DNA of 12,566 nucleotides from NCBI GenBank assembly GCA_913062655.1, contig CAJXXO010000047.1:1-12566 (forward strand), read 5' to 3'. The position numbers were made by a program, and so were the translations under genes. The stretch comes from an uncultured Bacteroidota bacterium (GTDB lineage: Bacteria; Bacteroidota; Bacteroidia; Chitinophagales; S012-47). Within the stretch, counting starts at the first letter, position 1; each line of letters begins with the position of its first letter. Of this stretch, positions 6,758-12,566 are shown in pieces. The notes beneath the pieces were generated by a model. It was not told the DNA's origin. It ran no database searches and saw nothing but the letters and a program-made list of their open reading frames with translations.

Positions 6758-8582
6758 CCGATTTTGCCAAATTGCGTGGCTGATCCACGTTGCAATCCCT
6801 AAGTACCGCTATATGATACGCCAGTAGTTGCAAAGGTATCACCGTCAGGAGCGGGCTCAACGGCTCTTCGGTGTGTGGTATTTCAATGGTGTAGTCTGCC
6901 ATTTCATGGATGATGGTATCTCCTTCGGCCACAATAGCAATCACCTTTCCTTTTCGTGCCTTCACCTCCTGAATATTGGAGACGATTTTCTCATAGGCAC
7001 TCATATTGGTGGCCATCACAATTACCGGCATATTCTCATCGATCAACGCGATAGGCCCATGCTTCATTTCTGCAGCGGGATAGCCTTCGGCATGGATGTA
7101 CGATATCTCCTTCAGCTTCAAGGCGCCTTCCAGAGCTACCGGGAAATTGTAGCCCCGGCCCAGGTACAGCGCATTGGTAGCTTCTTTATACCGCTCGGCA
7201 ATACCGAGTATCAGATCGTTGGTCTCCAATGCCTTCTCTATTTTGGCCGGAATGCGATCCAGCGCGTGCAACAACACCTGGAAGCGCGACTCGGACAAGG
7301 TGCCCTTTTTATGCGCAATGGAAAGCGCCATCAGAGTCAAGATGGTCAACTGTGCGGTAAAGGCCTTGGTAGAAGCCACTCCTATCTCCGGGCCGGCATG
7401 TGTGTAGGAGCCGGCATGCGTGACACGAGAAATAGAAGACCCCACCACGTTGCAAATGCCCAGTATAGTGGCCCCCTTTGATTTGGCTAGCTCAATAGCA
7501 GCCAGCGTGTCGGCCGTTTCCCCTGACTGCGAAATGGCGATTACCACATCATCCGGGTTGATGACTGGATTGCGATAGCGAAATTCGGACGCATACTCTA
7601 CTTCTACCGGTATGCGAGCCAGGTCTTCAAACAAGTATTCGCCCACCAAACCGGCATGCCAAGAGGTACCACACGCTACAATCAATATCCGCTTAGCGTT
7701 GACCAATAGCTGCTCATAGTCTTTGATCCCCCCCAGGGCTACAATGCCCTTGTCCGGGTTGAGACGACCGCGCATACTGTCTTTTACAGAACGCGGTTGC
7801 TCAAATATTTCCTTTAACATGAAGTGGTCATACCCGCCTTTCTCCAGCATTTCCAGCTTCCACTCCAACTCCTGCACGTAAGGGGTCTTCCGCTGATTAT
7901 CGATCGTTTTAATGGATAGATCCCCCTCGCGTGTGACTACGGCAATTTCCAAATCGTTGAGGTACACCACATTCTTGGTGTGTTCTACAATGGGGGTGGC
8001 ATCCGAAGCGATGAAAAATTCGCCTTTGCCGATACCAATTACAAGCGGAGAGCTCTTGCGGGCAGCGATCAACTTGTCCTGATCGCCCTTGGCCATCACT
8101 ACAATTGCGTAAGCCCCAATCACCTGCGACAGTGCTATGCGGACCGCTTCTTCCAGTGGTAGCTGCTCTTTCTCCATGATATCCTCTATCAGGTGAATCA
8201 GCACCTCGGTATCTGTATCACTGCTGAAAGTGTGTCCGCGCTCCTGCAATTCGGCTTTGAGGCTGCCATAGTTTTCGATGATGCCGTTGTGAATCATCGT
8301 TAGGTTGCCGGTTCCGCTCAGATGCGGATGGGCATTGATGTCATTGGGCTCTCCATGTGTAGCCCAACGGGTATGGCCGATACCGATACTACCCTTTACA
8401 TCAGCCGTACCAATAAATTGGTCGAGGTCGTCAACTTTGCCGGCTTTCTTGTACACGCGCATATCACCATTGAGCAGGGCCACTCCTGCGCTGTCATAGC
8501 CACGGTATTCTAGCCTTCGCAGGCCATTCATCAGAATAGGGTACGCGTCTTTGTCGCCAATGTAAGCTACGATTCCACACAT
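6744..8582 (-). CDS. glmS: Glutamine-fructose-6-phosphate aminotransferase (isomerising)
   Basis: GlmS makes glucosamine-6-phosphate from fructose-6-phosphate and glutamine, the entry step to UDP-GlcNAc for peptidoglycan and surface glycans. The 612 residues match the family length (E. coli 609). The N-terminal class II glutaminase begins MCGIVAYIGD with Cys2 as the nucleophile after Met removal. GIGHTRWATHG (67-77) and HNGIIENY (98-105) follow. The two SIS domains show ACGTSWHAG (303-311), SQSGET (351-356) and AEMKHGP (504-510). The C-terminal tail DQPRNLAKSVTVE carries the conserved sugar-site lysine. It starts 12 bp after the DUF4270 gene, so there is no room for a glmS ribozyme or its own leader, and expression must depend largely on the upstream genes. 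Its end overlaps the convergent 163-aa gene by 14 bp. Confidence 0.98.
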   Translation of the reverse strand: MCGIVAYIGDKDAYPILMNGLRRLEYRGYDSAGVALLNGDMRVYKKAGKVDDLDQFIGTADVKGSIGIGHTRWATHGEPNDINAHPHLSGTGNLTMIHNGIIENYGSLKAELQERGHTFSSDTDTEVLIHLIEDIMEKEQLPLEEAVRIALSQVIGAYAIVVMAKGDQDKLIAARKSSPLVIGIGKGEFFIASDATPIVEHTKNVVYLNDLEIAVVTREGDLSIKTIDNQRKTPYVQELEWKLEMLEKGGYDHFMLKEIFEQPRSVKDSMRGRLNPDKGIVALGGIKDYEQLLVNAKRILIVACGTSWHAGLVGEYLFEDLARIPVEVEYASEFRYRNPVINPDDVVIAISQSGETADTLAAIELAKSKGATILGICNVVGSSISRVTHAGSYTHAGPEIGVASTKAFTAQLTILTLMALSIAHKKGTLSESRFQVLLHALDRIPAKIEKALETNDLILGIAERYKEATNALYLGRGYNFPVALEGALKLKEISYIHAEGYPAAEMKHGPIALIDENMPVIVMATNMSAYEKIVSNIQEVKARKGKVIAIVAEGDTIIHEMADYTIEIPHTEEPLSPLLTVIPLQLLAYHIAVLRDCNVDQPRNLAKSVTVE

Positions 8583-8594
8583 ATGGGGGTACTT

Positions 8595-9911
8595 TTATTT
8601 GGGGATGTAAAACAAGTTCAACTTCATACGAAGATTCTCATTCGGATGTTGTCCACCACCCATCGACAGCCGCTCTGCAGCGGTCGTAGAAGGCAGAACC
8701 TTAATCAATAAAGGTAAGTTATTCAGTCGGTTGTCTGCCACGAATTGTAAGTGGCGCAATAGGTTAAAACGATATTGATAATAGCGTTTCCCATCGATAA
8801 ACGTCTCCTCCCGGTTGCCGCCAAAATCGTAGAAAACCTGCTGCTGATCGTAGTTCTCGTCAAACAAGGTTTGGAAAACGGTAGCCATCGTGTCCCGGTC
8901 GCGAACCCGAATCACCAGGTCAGGCGGCTGTTCATAAGTTGTATCTGAACCTAAGGGTCGCTGTGTGATCACTAACTCAGCTTTCATAATGGATATGTCG
9001 CCCAAGGTGCGAATGTGCGGGATGTTGACTTGGGTCAGCAGACCGCCCAATCCTTGCGCAAAGGCTATAGAGTCAGTGGACACCTGTTGGTTTAATTGCC
9101 GGGCAATAGCCGGTTGGTCGTACTGGTGCTGATAGTAACCGTGCGTAGCGCTTGTCGCATTGATGGGAAAAACAAACCGTAAACTATCTTCTGAGCCGCT
9201 TGCGTAATGGAGGGTCATATTGGAGAGCACATCCACCGTGCTGACAGGGAAGAGGCCTTTGGCATAGCCATTTGAAGTATCGGGGGCAATGAGAAGTCCT
9301 TTGAAAGTAGAGAGAAAAGCATCATTGTTTTCAAACACCGCCCCCCCTGACTGATCGAGCAGGTATTGTCCAATCGCGTCACTTAGTCGAATCCGAAGCA
9401 AGTTGGTGTCTGCAGTCTCTTCCACTACCGTTGCTTTGCCAATCTCCACCGGGTCGAAGCTGAAAGTCCGGTTTTCCAGGTAGCCTTCCAGGGGATTCAT
9501 ATCTTCGGTAAGTTGGTAGACCTTGAAGGTTTGTGGCACAGATCCATCCCCGAAGACGCGTGCGTATCGAAATTGAAGGATCAAGGAGTCCAGCGACAGA
9601 GAATCCCCGAGATCGATATTATTAGAGGGCAAACGCACCTGTGCGTGCAAGGCGGCATAGGTCTTGCCCATGTCCGGATCATCTACGGTACCGATGTAAT
9701 GCAACAATTGCCTGCTGGTAACCAGGGAGTCGTCACGTTGGGTCAGTGTTTCTATGGTAAGGGTATCTGTAAAGACAGGATCCCGCTGATCCAGCGCCCC
9801 AATCACATCGTTGGAAACAGTGGTGGGTTCTCGGCAGGCATTCAATAGTATAAGCAGTATAAAGAAAAGGGCCAGTGTGATGCCCCGGCCCCCCATTTGC
9901 TGATATGTCAT
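8595..9911 (-). CDS. DUF4270-family outer lipoprotein
   Basis: This 438-residue protein starts with a lipoprotein signal: a hydrophobic stretch ITLALFFILLILLNAC (11-26) ending in lipobox LNAC, with Cys26 as the lipidated residue. The mature part is rich in Thr, Asp and hydrophobic strands and looks like an extracytoplasmic beta-rich protein. Family-level features are the N-terminal GALDQRDPVFTDTLTIET region, strand motifs such as LDSLILQFRY, and the C-terminal LRMKLNLFYIPK. I assign DUF4270 from this pattern plus the characteristic place between the GT5-like gene and glmS seen in Bacteroidota. Its biochemical role is unknown. It begins 16 bp after the GT5-like gene and ends 12 bp before glmS. 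Met6 (9896) is a possible alternative start that gives a more compact signal peptide. Lipoprotein status is strong; the family name is good but unverified. Confidence 0.82.
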   Translation of the reverse strand: MTYQQMGGRGITLALFFILLILLNACREPTTVSNDVIGALDQRDPVFTDTLTIETLTQRDDSLVTSRQLLHYIGTVDDPDMGKTYAALHAQVRLPSNNIDLGDSLSLDSLILQFRYARVFGDGSVPQTFKVYQLTEDMNPLEGYLENRTFSFDPVEIGKATVVEETADTNLLRIRLSDAIGQYLLDQSGGAVFENNDAFLSTFKGLLIAPDTSNGYAKGLFPVSTVDVLSNMTLHYASGSEDSLRFVFPINATSATHGYYQHQYDQPAIARQLNQQVSTDSIAFAQGLGGLLTQVNIPHIRTLGDISIMKAELVITQRPLGSDTTYEQPPDLVIRVRDRDTMATVFQTLFDENYDQQQVFYDFGGNREETFIDGKRYYQYRFNLLRHLQFVADNRLNNLPLLIKVLPSTTAAERLSMGGGQHPNENLRMKLNLFYIPK

Positions 9912-9927
9912 ATTCGCTTTCTGTCCT

Positions 9928-10737
9928 TTACTCCAACAGTCCTTCGTAAAACGATTTGTACTGTTCTAAATCTCTTTCACCGTCTAACTCCAGCAACGGT
10001 TTCTTTATTGCTTCCGCTGCCTTGCGAACTTCGCCATTTACTTGCGAACCTGCAATGACCACGCCATCGGAAAACTCAATAGCGCCCTTGTCAAGGCTTG
10101 GGTTGGTGCCTTCTTTGTAGGAACCCAACTCTACTTCCTCAATACCTTTGTTGATATTGGTAGCCTTCTGGATAAAGCTATCCGGCAGCTTGTGGTCGAA
10201 GTAATTGTTGAAGACGGAATACACCACCTTGGCGTTCTTGAAGATGGGGTCATTCTTATACCCATGCTTCAGGTAGAAAGGAATGAGGCTCGTCATCCAA
10301 CCATGACAGTGAATGATATCTGGCGCCCAGCCAAACTTGCGGACTGTCTCCATAACCCCTTTGCTGAAGAAGATCATGCGCTCGGCATTGTCTTCGTAAA
10401 AGTTGTTTTCCTTGTCTTCGAAGATGTGCTTCCGCTTGAAGAAATCGTCATTATCCAGGAAATACACCTGCATACGGGCGCCCGGCAGAGAGGCCACCTT
10501 AATGATCAACGGGTAATCATCATCATCAATGATAATGTTGATCCCACTAAGACGAACCACCTCATGTAATCGATGTCTGCGCTCATTGATGGTACCAAAT
10601 CGTGGCATCAATATGCGTATCTCCATACCTTGCTCCTGGGCGTACTGCGGCAACTCACGTGCAATAGCCGCTATCTCTGACACAGCGGTGTAGGGGATCA
10701 TATCCTGTGTCACAAACAACACCTTTGTATCTTCCAT
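9928..10737 (-). CDS. Single-domain GT5-like (glycogen/starch synthase N-domain) protein lacking KxGG
   Basis: From the ATG at 10737 the product is 269 residues, against about 480 for a full GT5 synthase, and covers only the N-terminal Rossmann domain. VLFVTQDMIPY (6-16) aligns with the start of GlgA. DIIHCHGWMTSLIPFYL (140-156) aligns with the GlgA DVVHAHDWHAGLAPAYL segment. The ADP-glucose lysine motif KTGG of GlgA aligns without gaps to AVSE (18-21), so that site is lost. The protein ends at the interdomain linker with a charged tail, so the C-terminal nucleotide-binding domain is absent with no sign of a frameshift. An upstream in-frame ATG at 10830 exists, but residues between it and 10737 do not resemble GT5, and a -7 box (10796-10803) lies inside that stretch. 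Similar short 'glycogen/starch synthase' proteins are common in Bacteroidota. Glycogen synthesis is unlikely; a regulatory or binding role is inferred. It heads the operon with DUF4270 and glmS. Confidence 0.85.
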   Translation of the reverse strand: MEDTKVLFVTQDMIPYTAVSEIAAIARELPQYAQEQGMEIRILMPRFGTINERRHRLHEVVRLSGINIIIDDDDYPLIIKVASLPGARMQVYFLDNDDFFKRKHIFEDKENNFYEDNAERMIFFSKGVMETVRKFGWAPDIIHCHGWMTSLIPFYLKHGYKNDPIFKNAKVVYSVFNNYFDHKLPDSFIQKATNINKGIEEVELGSYKEGTNPSLDKGAIEFSDGVVIAGSQVNGEVRKAAEAIKKPLLELDGERDLEQYKSFYEGLLE

Positions 10738-10754
10738 AGGCTCGAGTATATTTG
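10724..10754 (+). promoter_or_regulatory. Strong candidate panC promoter (TTTG-N19-TATATTTG)
   Basis: TTTG at 10724-10727 and TATATTTG at 10747-10754 are separated by exactly 19 nt, a full match to the Bacteroidota consensus TTTG-N19-TAnnTTTG. Transcription would start near 10760, giving panC a leader of about 96 nt. The element straddles the start codon of the divergent GT5-like gene (10737-10735), with the -33 box lying inside that coding sequence. Confidence 0.7.
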
Positions 10755-10795
10755 CGTTGTGTCGAAAGCCTTGCCACTGGCTGCTTTCAGACATG

Positions 10796-10803
10796 CAAAG
10801 ATA
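10796..10803 (-). promoter_or_regulatory. Candidate promoter -7 box (TATCTTTG) for the GT5-like/DUF4270/glmS operon
   Basis: On the minus strand, TATCTTTG (10803-10796) matches TAnnTTTG. The start point would be near 10790, about 50 nt upstream of the GT5-like ATG at 10737. No TTTG stands at N19-21; a TTG (10830-10828) lies 24 nt upstream. The position supports the 10737 start over in-frame ATGs at 10794 and 10830. Confidence 0.45.
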
Positions 10804-10856
10804 ACAAATAATCACTAGAGCATTCTCCAACCTTTACTGTCGGTTCAATCCCATCC

Positions 10857-11726
10857 ATGAAAGTCTTTCACAAAGCCAATGACATACATGCCTGGCTCCA
10901 ATCTGAGCACCATACTCGTTCCATCGGCTTTGTCCCCACTATGGGTGCGCTGCATGCCGGACACTTGTCCTTGATTGATCGATCCAAAGCCGAGAAAGAC
11001 CTTACCGTATGCAGTATTTTCGTCAACCCTACGCAATTCAACGACCCGAATGACTTGGCGAAATACCCTCGCACCTTAGCGGACGACACGGATAAACTAC
11101 TGCAACACGGCTGCGATGTACTTTTTCTCCCCACAGAAGAGGAGATTTACCCAGACCCATCGGTAAAAGATCGCTCCTACGACCTGGCCGGGCTTGACAA
11201 GCGCTGGGAGGGTGCCAACCGGCCAGGGCATTTTCAGGGCGTGTGCATGGTGGTACATCGTTTATTGGAGATCATCCCCACGGACAGCCTTTACCTGGGC
11301 CAAAAAGATTTTCAGCAGTTTCTTATTCTACGCCATATGGTGCGTGAAATTCTCCAATGGTCCGTACAAGTCGTCCCCTGCCCCATTGTGCGTGAAGATG
11401 ATGGACTGGCTATGAGCTCACGTAATGTACGCCTAAGCGAGCAGGAAAGACTAGACAGCCTCGTATTGCACCGCGCCCTTCAGTATATACAGCAACATGC
11501 CGGTCAGCAACCCCTACATAAGTTGCTGCAGGCAGCCAAGTCAATTATAACCACTGCCGGCAGTGTGCAAAAGCTAGACTATCTCGCCATTGTAAACGCG
11601 GCAGATTTGTCTCCTGTGGAAGCGTATAAGGATGCCCCCACCCTGCTGGCTATTGTAGCGGCACACTTCCCCTCCGCCCGGCTAATAGATAACCAGGTTA
11701 TTAAAGGCCAATTAGCCGAATGGTAA
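10857..11726 (+). CDS. panC: Pantoate-beta-alanine ligase (pantothenate synthetase)
   Basis: PanC condenses pantoate and beta-alanine with ATP, via pantoyl adenylate, to make pantothenate, the precursor of coenzyme A. The 289 residues match the family (about 280-290). Signatures are PTMGALHAGH (27-36) with the HxGH-type adenylation motif His33/His36, FVNPTQF (55-61), EGANRPGHFQGV (118-129), LGQKDFQQ (147-154) where E. coli has GEKDFQQ, and DGLAMSSRN (182-190), which corresponds to the KMSKS-like loop. The ATG at 10857 gives the expected N-terminus. Its likely promoter lies at 10724-10754. panD, which supplies the beta-alanine, follows after 85 bp; panB is not in the window. Confidence 0.97.
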   Translation: MKVFHKANDIHAWLQSEHHTRSIGFVPTMGALHAGHLSLIDRSKAEKDLTVCSIFVNPTQFNDPNDLAKYPRTLADDTDKLLQHGCDVLFLPTEEEIYPDPSVKDRSYDLAGLDKRWEGANRPGHFQGVCMVVHRLLEIIPTDSLYLGQKDFQQFLILRHMVREILQWSVQVVPCPIVREDDGLAMSSRNVRLSEQERLDSLVLHRALQYIQQHAGQQPLHKLLQAAKSIITTAGSVQKLDYLAIVNAADLSPVEAYKDAPTLLAIVAAHFPSARLIDNQVIKGQLAEW

Positions 11727-11796
11727 AGACGTGGGAACAGGAATCAAAATGAGGACTTTCCGTGTTGTTGGACATCCAAGCCGTTTGATAATTCCT

Positions 11797-11804
11797 TAAT
11801 TTTG
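11797..11804 (+). promoter_or_regulatory. Candidate panD promoter -7 box (TAATTTTG)
   Basis: TAATTTTG fits TAnnTTTG and ends 7 nt before the panD ATG, so the transcript would be leaderless or nearly so. The 85-bp panC-panD gap is otherwise bare. Nearby TTG and TTTG matches at 11768-11770 and 11784-11787 are at unsuitable spacings (26 and 9 nt), so the -33 element is missing or poor. panD may simply also be read from panC. Confidence 0.4.
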
Positions 11805-11811
11805 CCGCGCT

Positions 11812-12159
11812 ATGCAAATTGAGTTGTGCAAATCCAAAATTCACCGGGTAACCGTTACAGAAGCCGACCTCCACTACGAAGGCAGTATCACCATCGATGA
11901 AGATTTGATGGATGCTGCAAATATTGTGGAGTATGAAAAAGTGCAAGTGGTAAACATCAACAACGGTGAGCGGTTAGAAACCTATGTGATTAAGGGTGAG
12001 CGGGGCACAGGTGTTATTTGCCTGAATGGTCCGGCCGCCCGGAAAGCGCAAAAGGGTGATATGATAATCATCATTGCTTACGCGCTGATGACACCCGAGG
12101 AAGCCAAAGCCTTTAAACCCGCCTTGATCTTCCCCAACACCAAGAATCAGCTTAACTGA
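11812..12159 (+). CDS. panD: Aspartate 1-decarboxylase proenzyme
   Basis: PanD decarboxylates L-aspartate to beta-alanine for pantothenate synthesis. It is made as an inactive chain that cuts itself between Gly24 and Ser25, turning Ser25 into the pyruvoyl cofactor. The 115-residue product shows the site exactly: LHYEGSITID with Gly24-Ser25. Lys9, Arg54 and Tyr58, known active-site residues of E. coli PanD, are all present at the same numbers, and GERGTGVICLNGPAAR matches the following core. The C-terminus is a normal TPEEAKAFKPALIFPNTKN-type tail. The absolutely conserved numbering confirms the ATG at 11812. It lies 85 bp after panC and 5 bp before the UPF0104 gene. Confidence 0.98.
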   Translation: MQIELCKSKIHRVTVTEADLHYEGSITIDEDLMDAANIVEYEKVQVVNINNGERLETYVIKGERGTGVICLNGPAARKAQKGDMIIIIAYALMTPEEAKAFKPALIFPNTKNQLN

Positions 12160-12164
12160 CCGAT

Positions 12165-12566
12165 TTGAAGAAGAAGATCATTTCCACGCTCAAGTTCGCC
12201 CTCTTTCTCGCCATTGGCGGATTCTTATTGTGGCTGGCGGTGCGGGGACAAGATTTCGAGCAGCTCAAGGAGAACATTGCAGAAGCGAAAATCTTTTGGG
12301 TGGTACTCTCCGCTCTGCTTGGCCTGGCCAGCCACTATAGCCGCGCCATTCGATGGAACCTTCTTATACAGCCCCTGGGCTACCGGCCACGCACGGCCAA
12401 CACCTTCATGGCGGTGATGAGCGGCTACTTTGCCAACCTCGCTTTTCCCCGCTTGGGTGAGGTGAGCAAATGCGCTGTCCTTAAGCGGTATGAGGGTGTT
12501 CCTATCAACAAGCTGCTGGGTACTATGATTGTGGAGCGAGCCATGGACTTGCTCTACCTGCTGTTG
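12165..12566 (+). CDS. UPF0104/LPG-synthase-TM (flippase-like) membrane protein, N-terminal part
   Basis: This gene runs off the right edge; 134 codons are visible. The translation from the TTG at 12165 begins with three lysines, a hydrophobic segment at about 9-26 (LKFALFLAIGGFLLWLAV) and a second at about 43-56. The family signature follows: RAIRWNLLIQPLG (60-72), then GYFANLAFPRLGEVSKC (87-103), the equivalent of the NLFLPRRGGEV-type motif, and GTMIVERAMD (119-128). Members are multipass inner-membrane proteins related to the transmembrane half of MprF, and some move lipids, but the substrate here is unknown. No ATG or GTG start is available: the in-frame stop at 12153-12155 leaves only CTG (12156) and TTG (12165), and I prefer TTG. 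It follows panD by 5 bp and is probably co-transcribed. Confidence 0.88.
   Translation, partial: MKKKIISTLKFALFLAIGGFLLWLAVRGQDFEQLKENIAEAKIFWVVLSALLGLASHYSRAIRWNLLIQPLGYRPRTANTFMAVMSGYFANLAFPRLGEVSKCAVLKRYEGVPINKLLGTMIVERAMDLLYLLL

Noticed and set aside
8583..8594. glmS ribozyme or riboswitch upstream of glmS
   Set aside because: Only 12 bp separate glmS from the DUF4270 stop codon, so no structured leader can fit, and the ribozyme is typical of Firmicutes.
10042..10569. Plus-strand 175-codon frame inside the GT5-like gene
   Set aside because: It is antisense to a gene with clear family homology and shows no recognisable domain.
9928..10830. Longer start for the GT5-like gene at the ATG at 10830
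   Set aside because: The extra 31 residues do not resemble a GT5 N-terminus. They span a -7 promoter box, and GlgA-like homology begins right at the ATG at 10737.
1..12566. Mobile elements, CRISPR arrays, tRNA or rRNA genes, defence islands
   Set aside because: No transposase, integrase, repeat-spacer pattern, cloverleaf or rRNA-like sequence is visible. Gene content is housekeeping and the gaps are too short to hide such elements.

Overview
The window looks like chromosomal, vertically inherited DNA from a member of the Bacteroidota, most likely a Cytophagales-type bacterium; the phylum call is firm and the order is a guess. The evidence is a very long SecA (1113 aa) with phylum-style insertions, a DUF4270 lipoprotein, a single-domain GT5-like 'glycogen/starch synthase' next to glmS, a Bacteroidota-style SPOR protein, and promoter boxes of the TAnnTTTG type instead of E. 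coli -10/-35 boxes. There are no RNA genes, insertion sequences, CRISPR arrays or phage genes. Coding density is very high, and the longest stretch without a gene is 195 bp.

Left part, minus strand (1-4763): secA is followed after 81 bp by a tight cluster of deoC (deoxyribose-phosphate aldolase), a small exported SPOR-domain protein, and the first 84 codons of an M20-family amidohydrolase that leaves the window. The last two genes overlap at ATGA.

Centre: secA and purD are divergent across 195 bp (4764-4958) that holds a promoter box for each and several short dyads. purD (plus) is followed by an unrecognised 163-aa protein whose 3' end overlaps the 3' end of glmS by 14 bp in convergent orientation.

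Right part, minus strand (6744-10737): an apparent operon of a GT5 N-domain-only protein, a DUF4270 lipoprotein and glmS, with gaps of 16 and 12 bp. The GT5-like protein lacks the KxGG sugar-nucleotide motif and the whole C-terminal domain. The link between an envelope lipoprotein, a degenerate glycosyltransferase and the enzyme that makes glucosamine-6-phosphate is the most intriguing functional question in the window.

Right end, plus strand (10857-12566): panC and panD (pantothenate synthesis) are followed by the start of a UPF0104/LPG-synthase-TM membrane protein that has no ATG start. The panC promoter matches the Bacteroidota consensus exactly (TTTG-N19-TATATTTG). It overlaps the start codon of the GT5-like gene on the opposite strand, so the two operons appear to have interlocked promoters.

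I found no convincing undescribed defence or mobile system. Most genes are housekeeping; the best leads are the GT5-like/DUF4270/glmS operon, the interlocked promoters and the unknown 163-aa protein.
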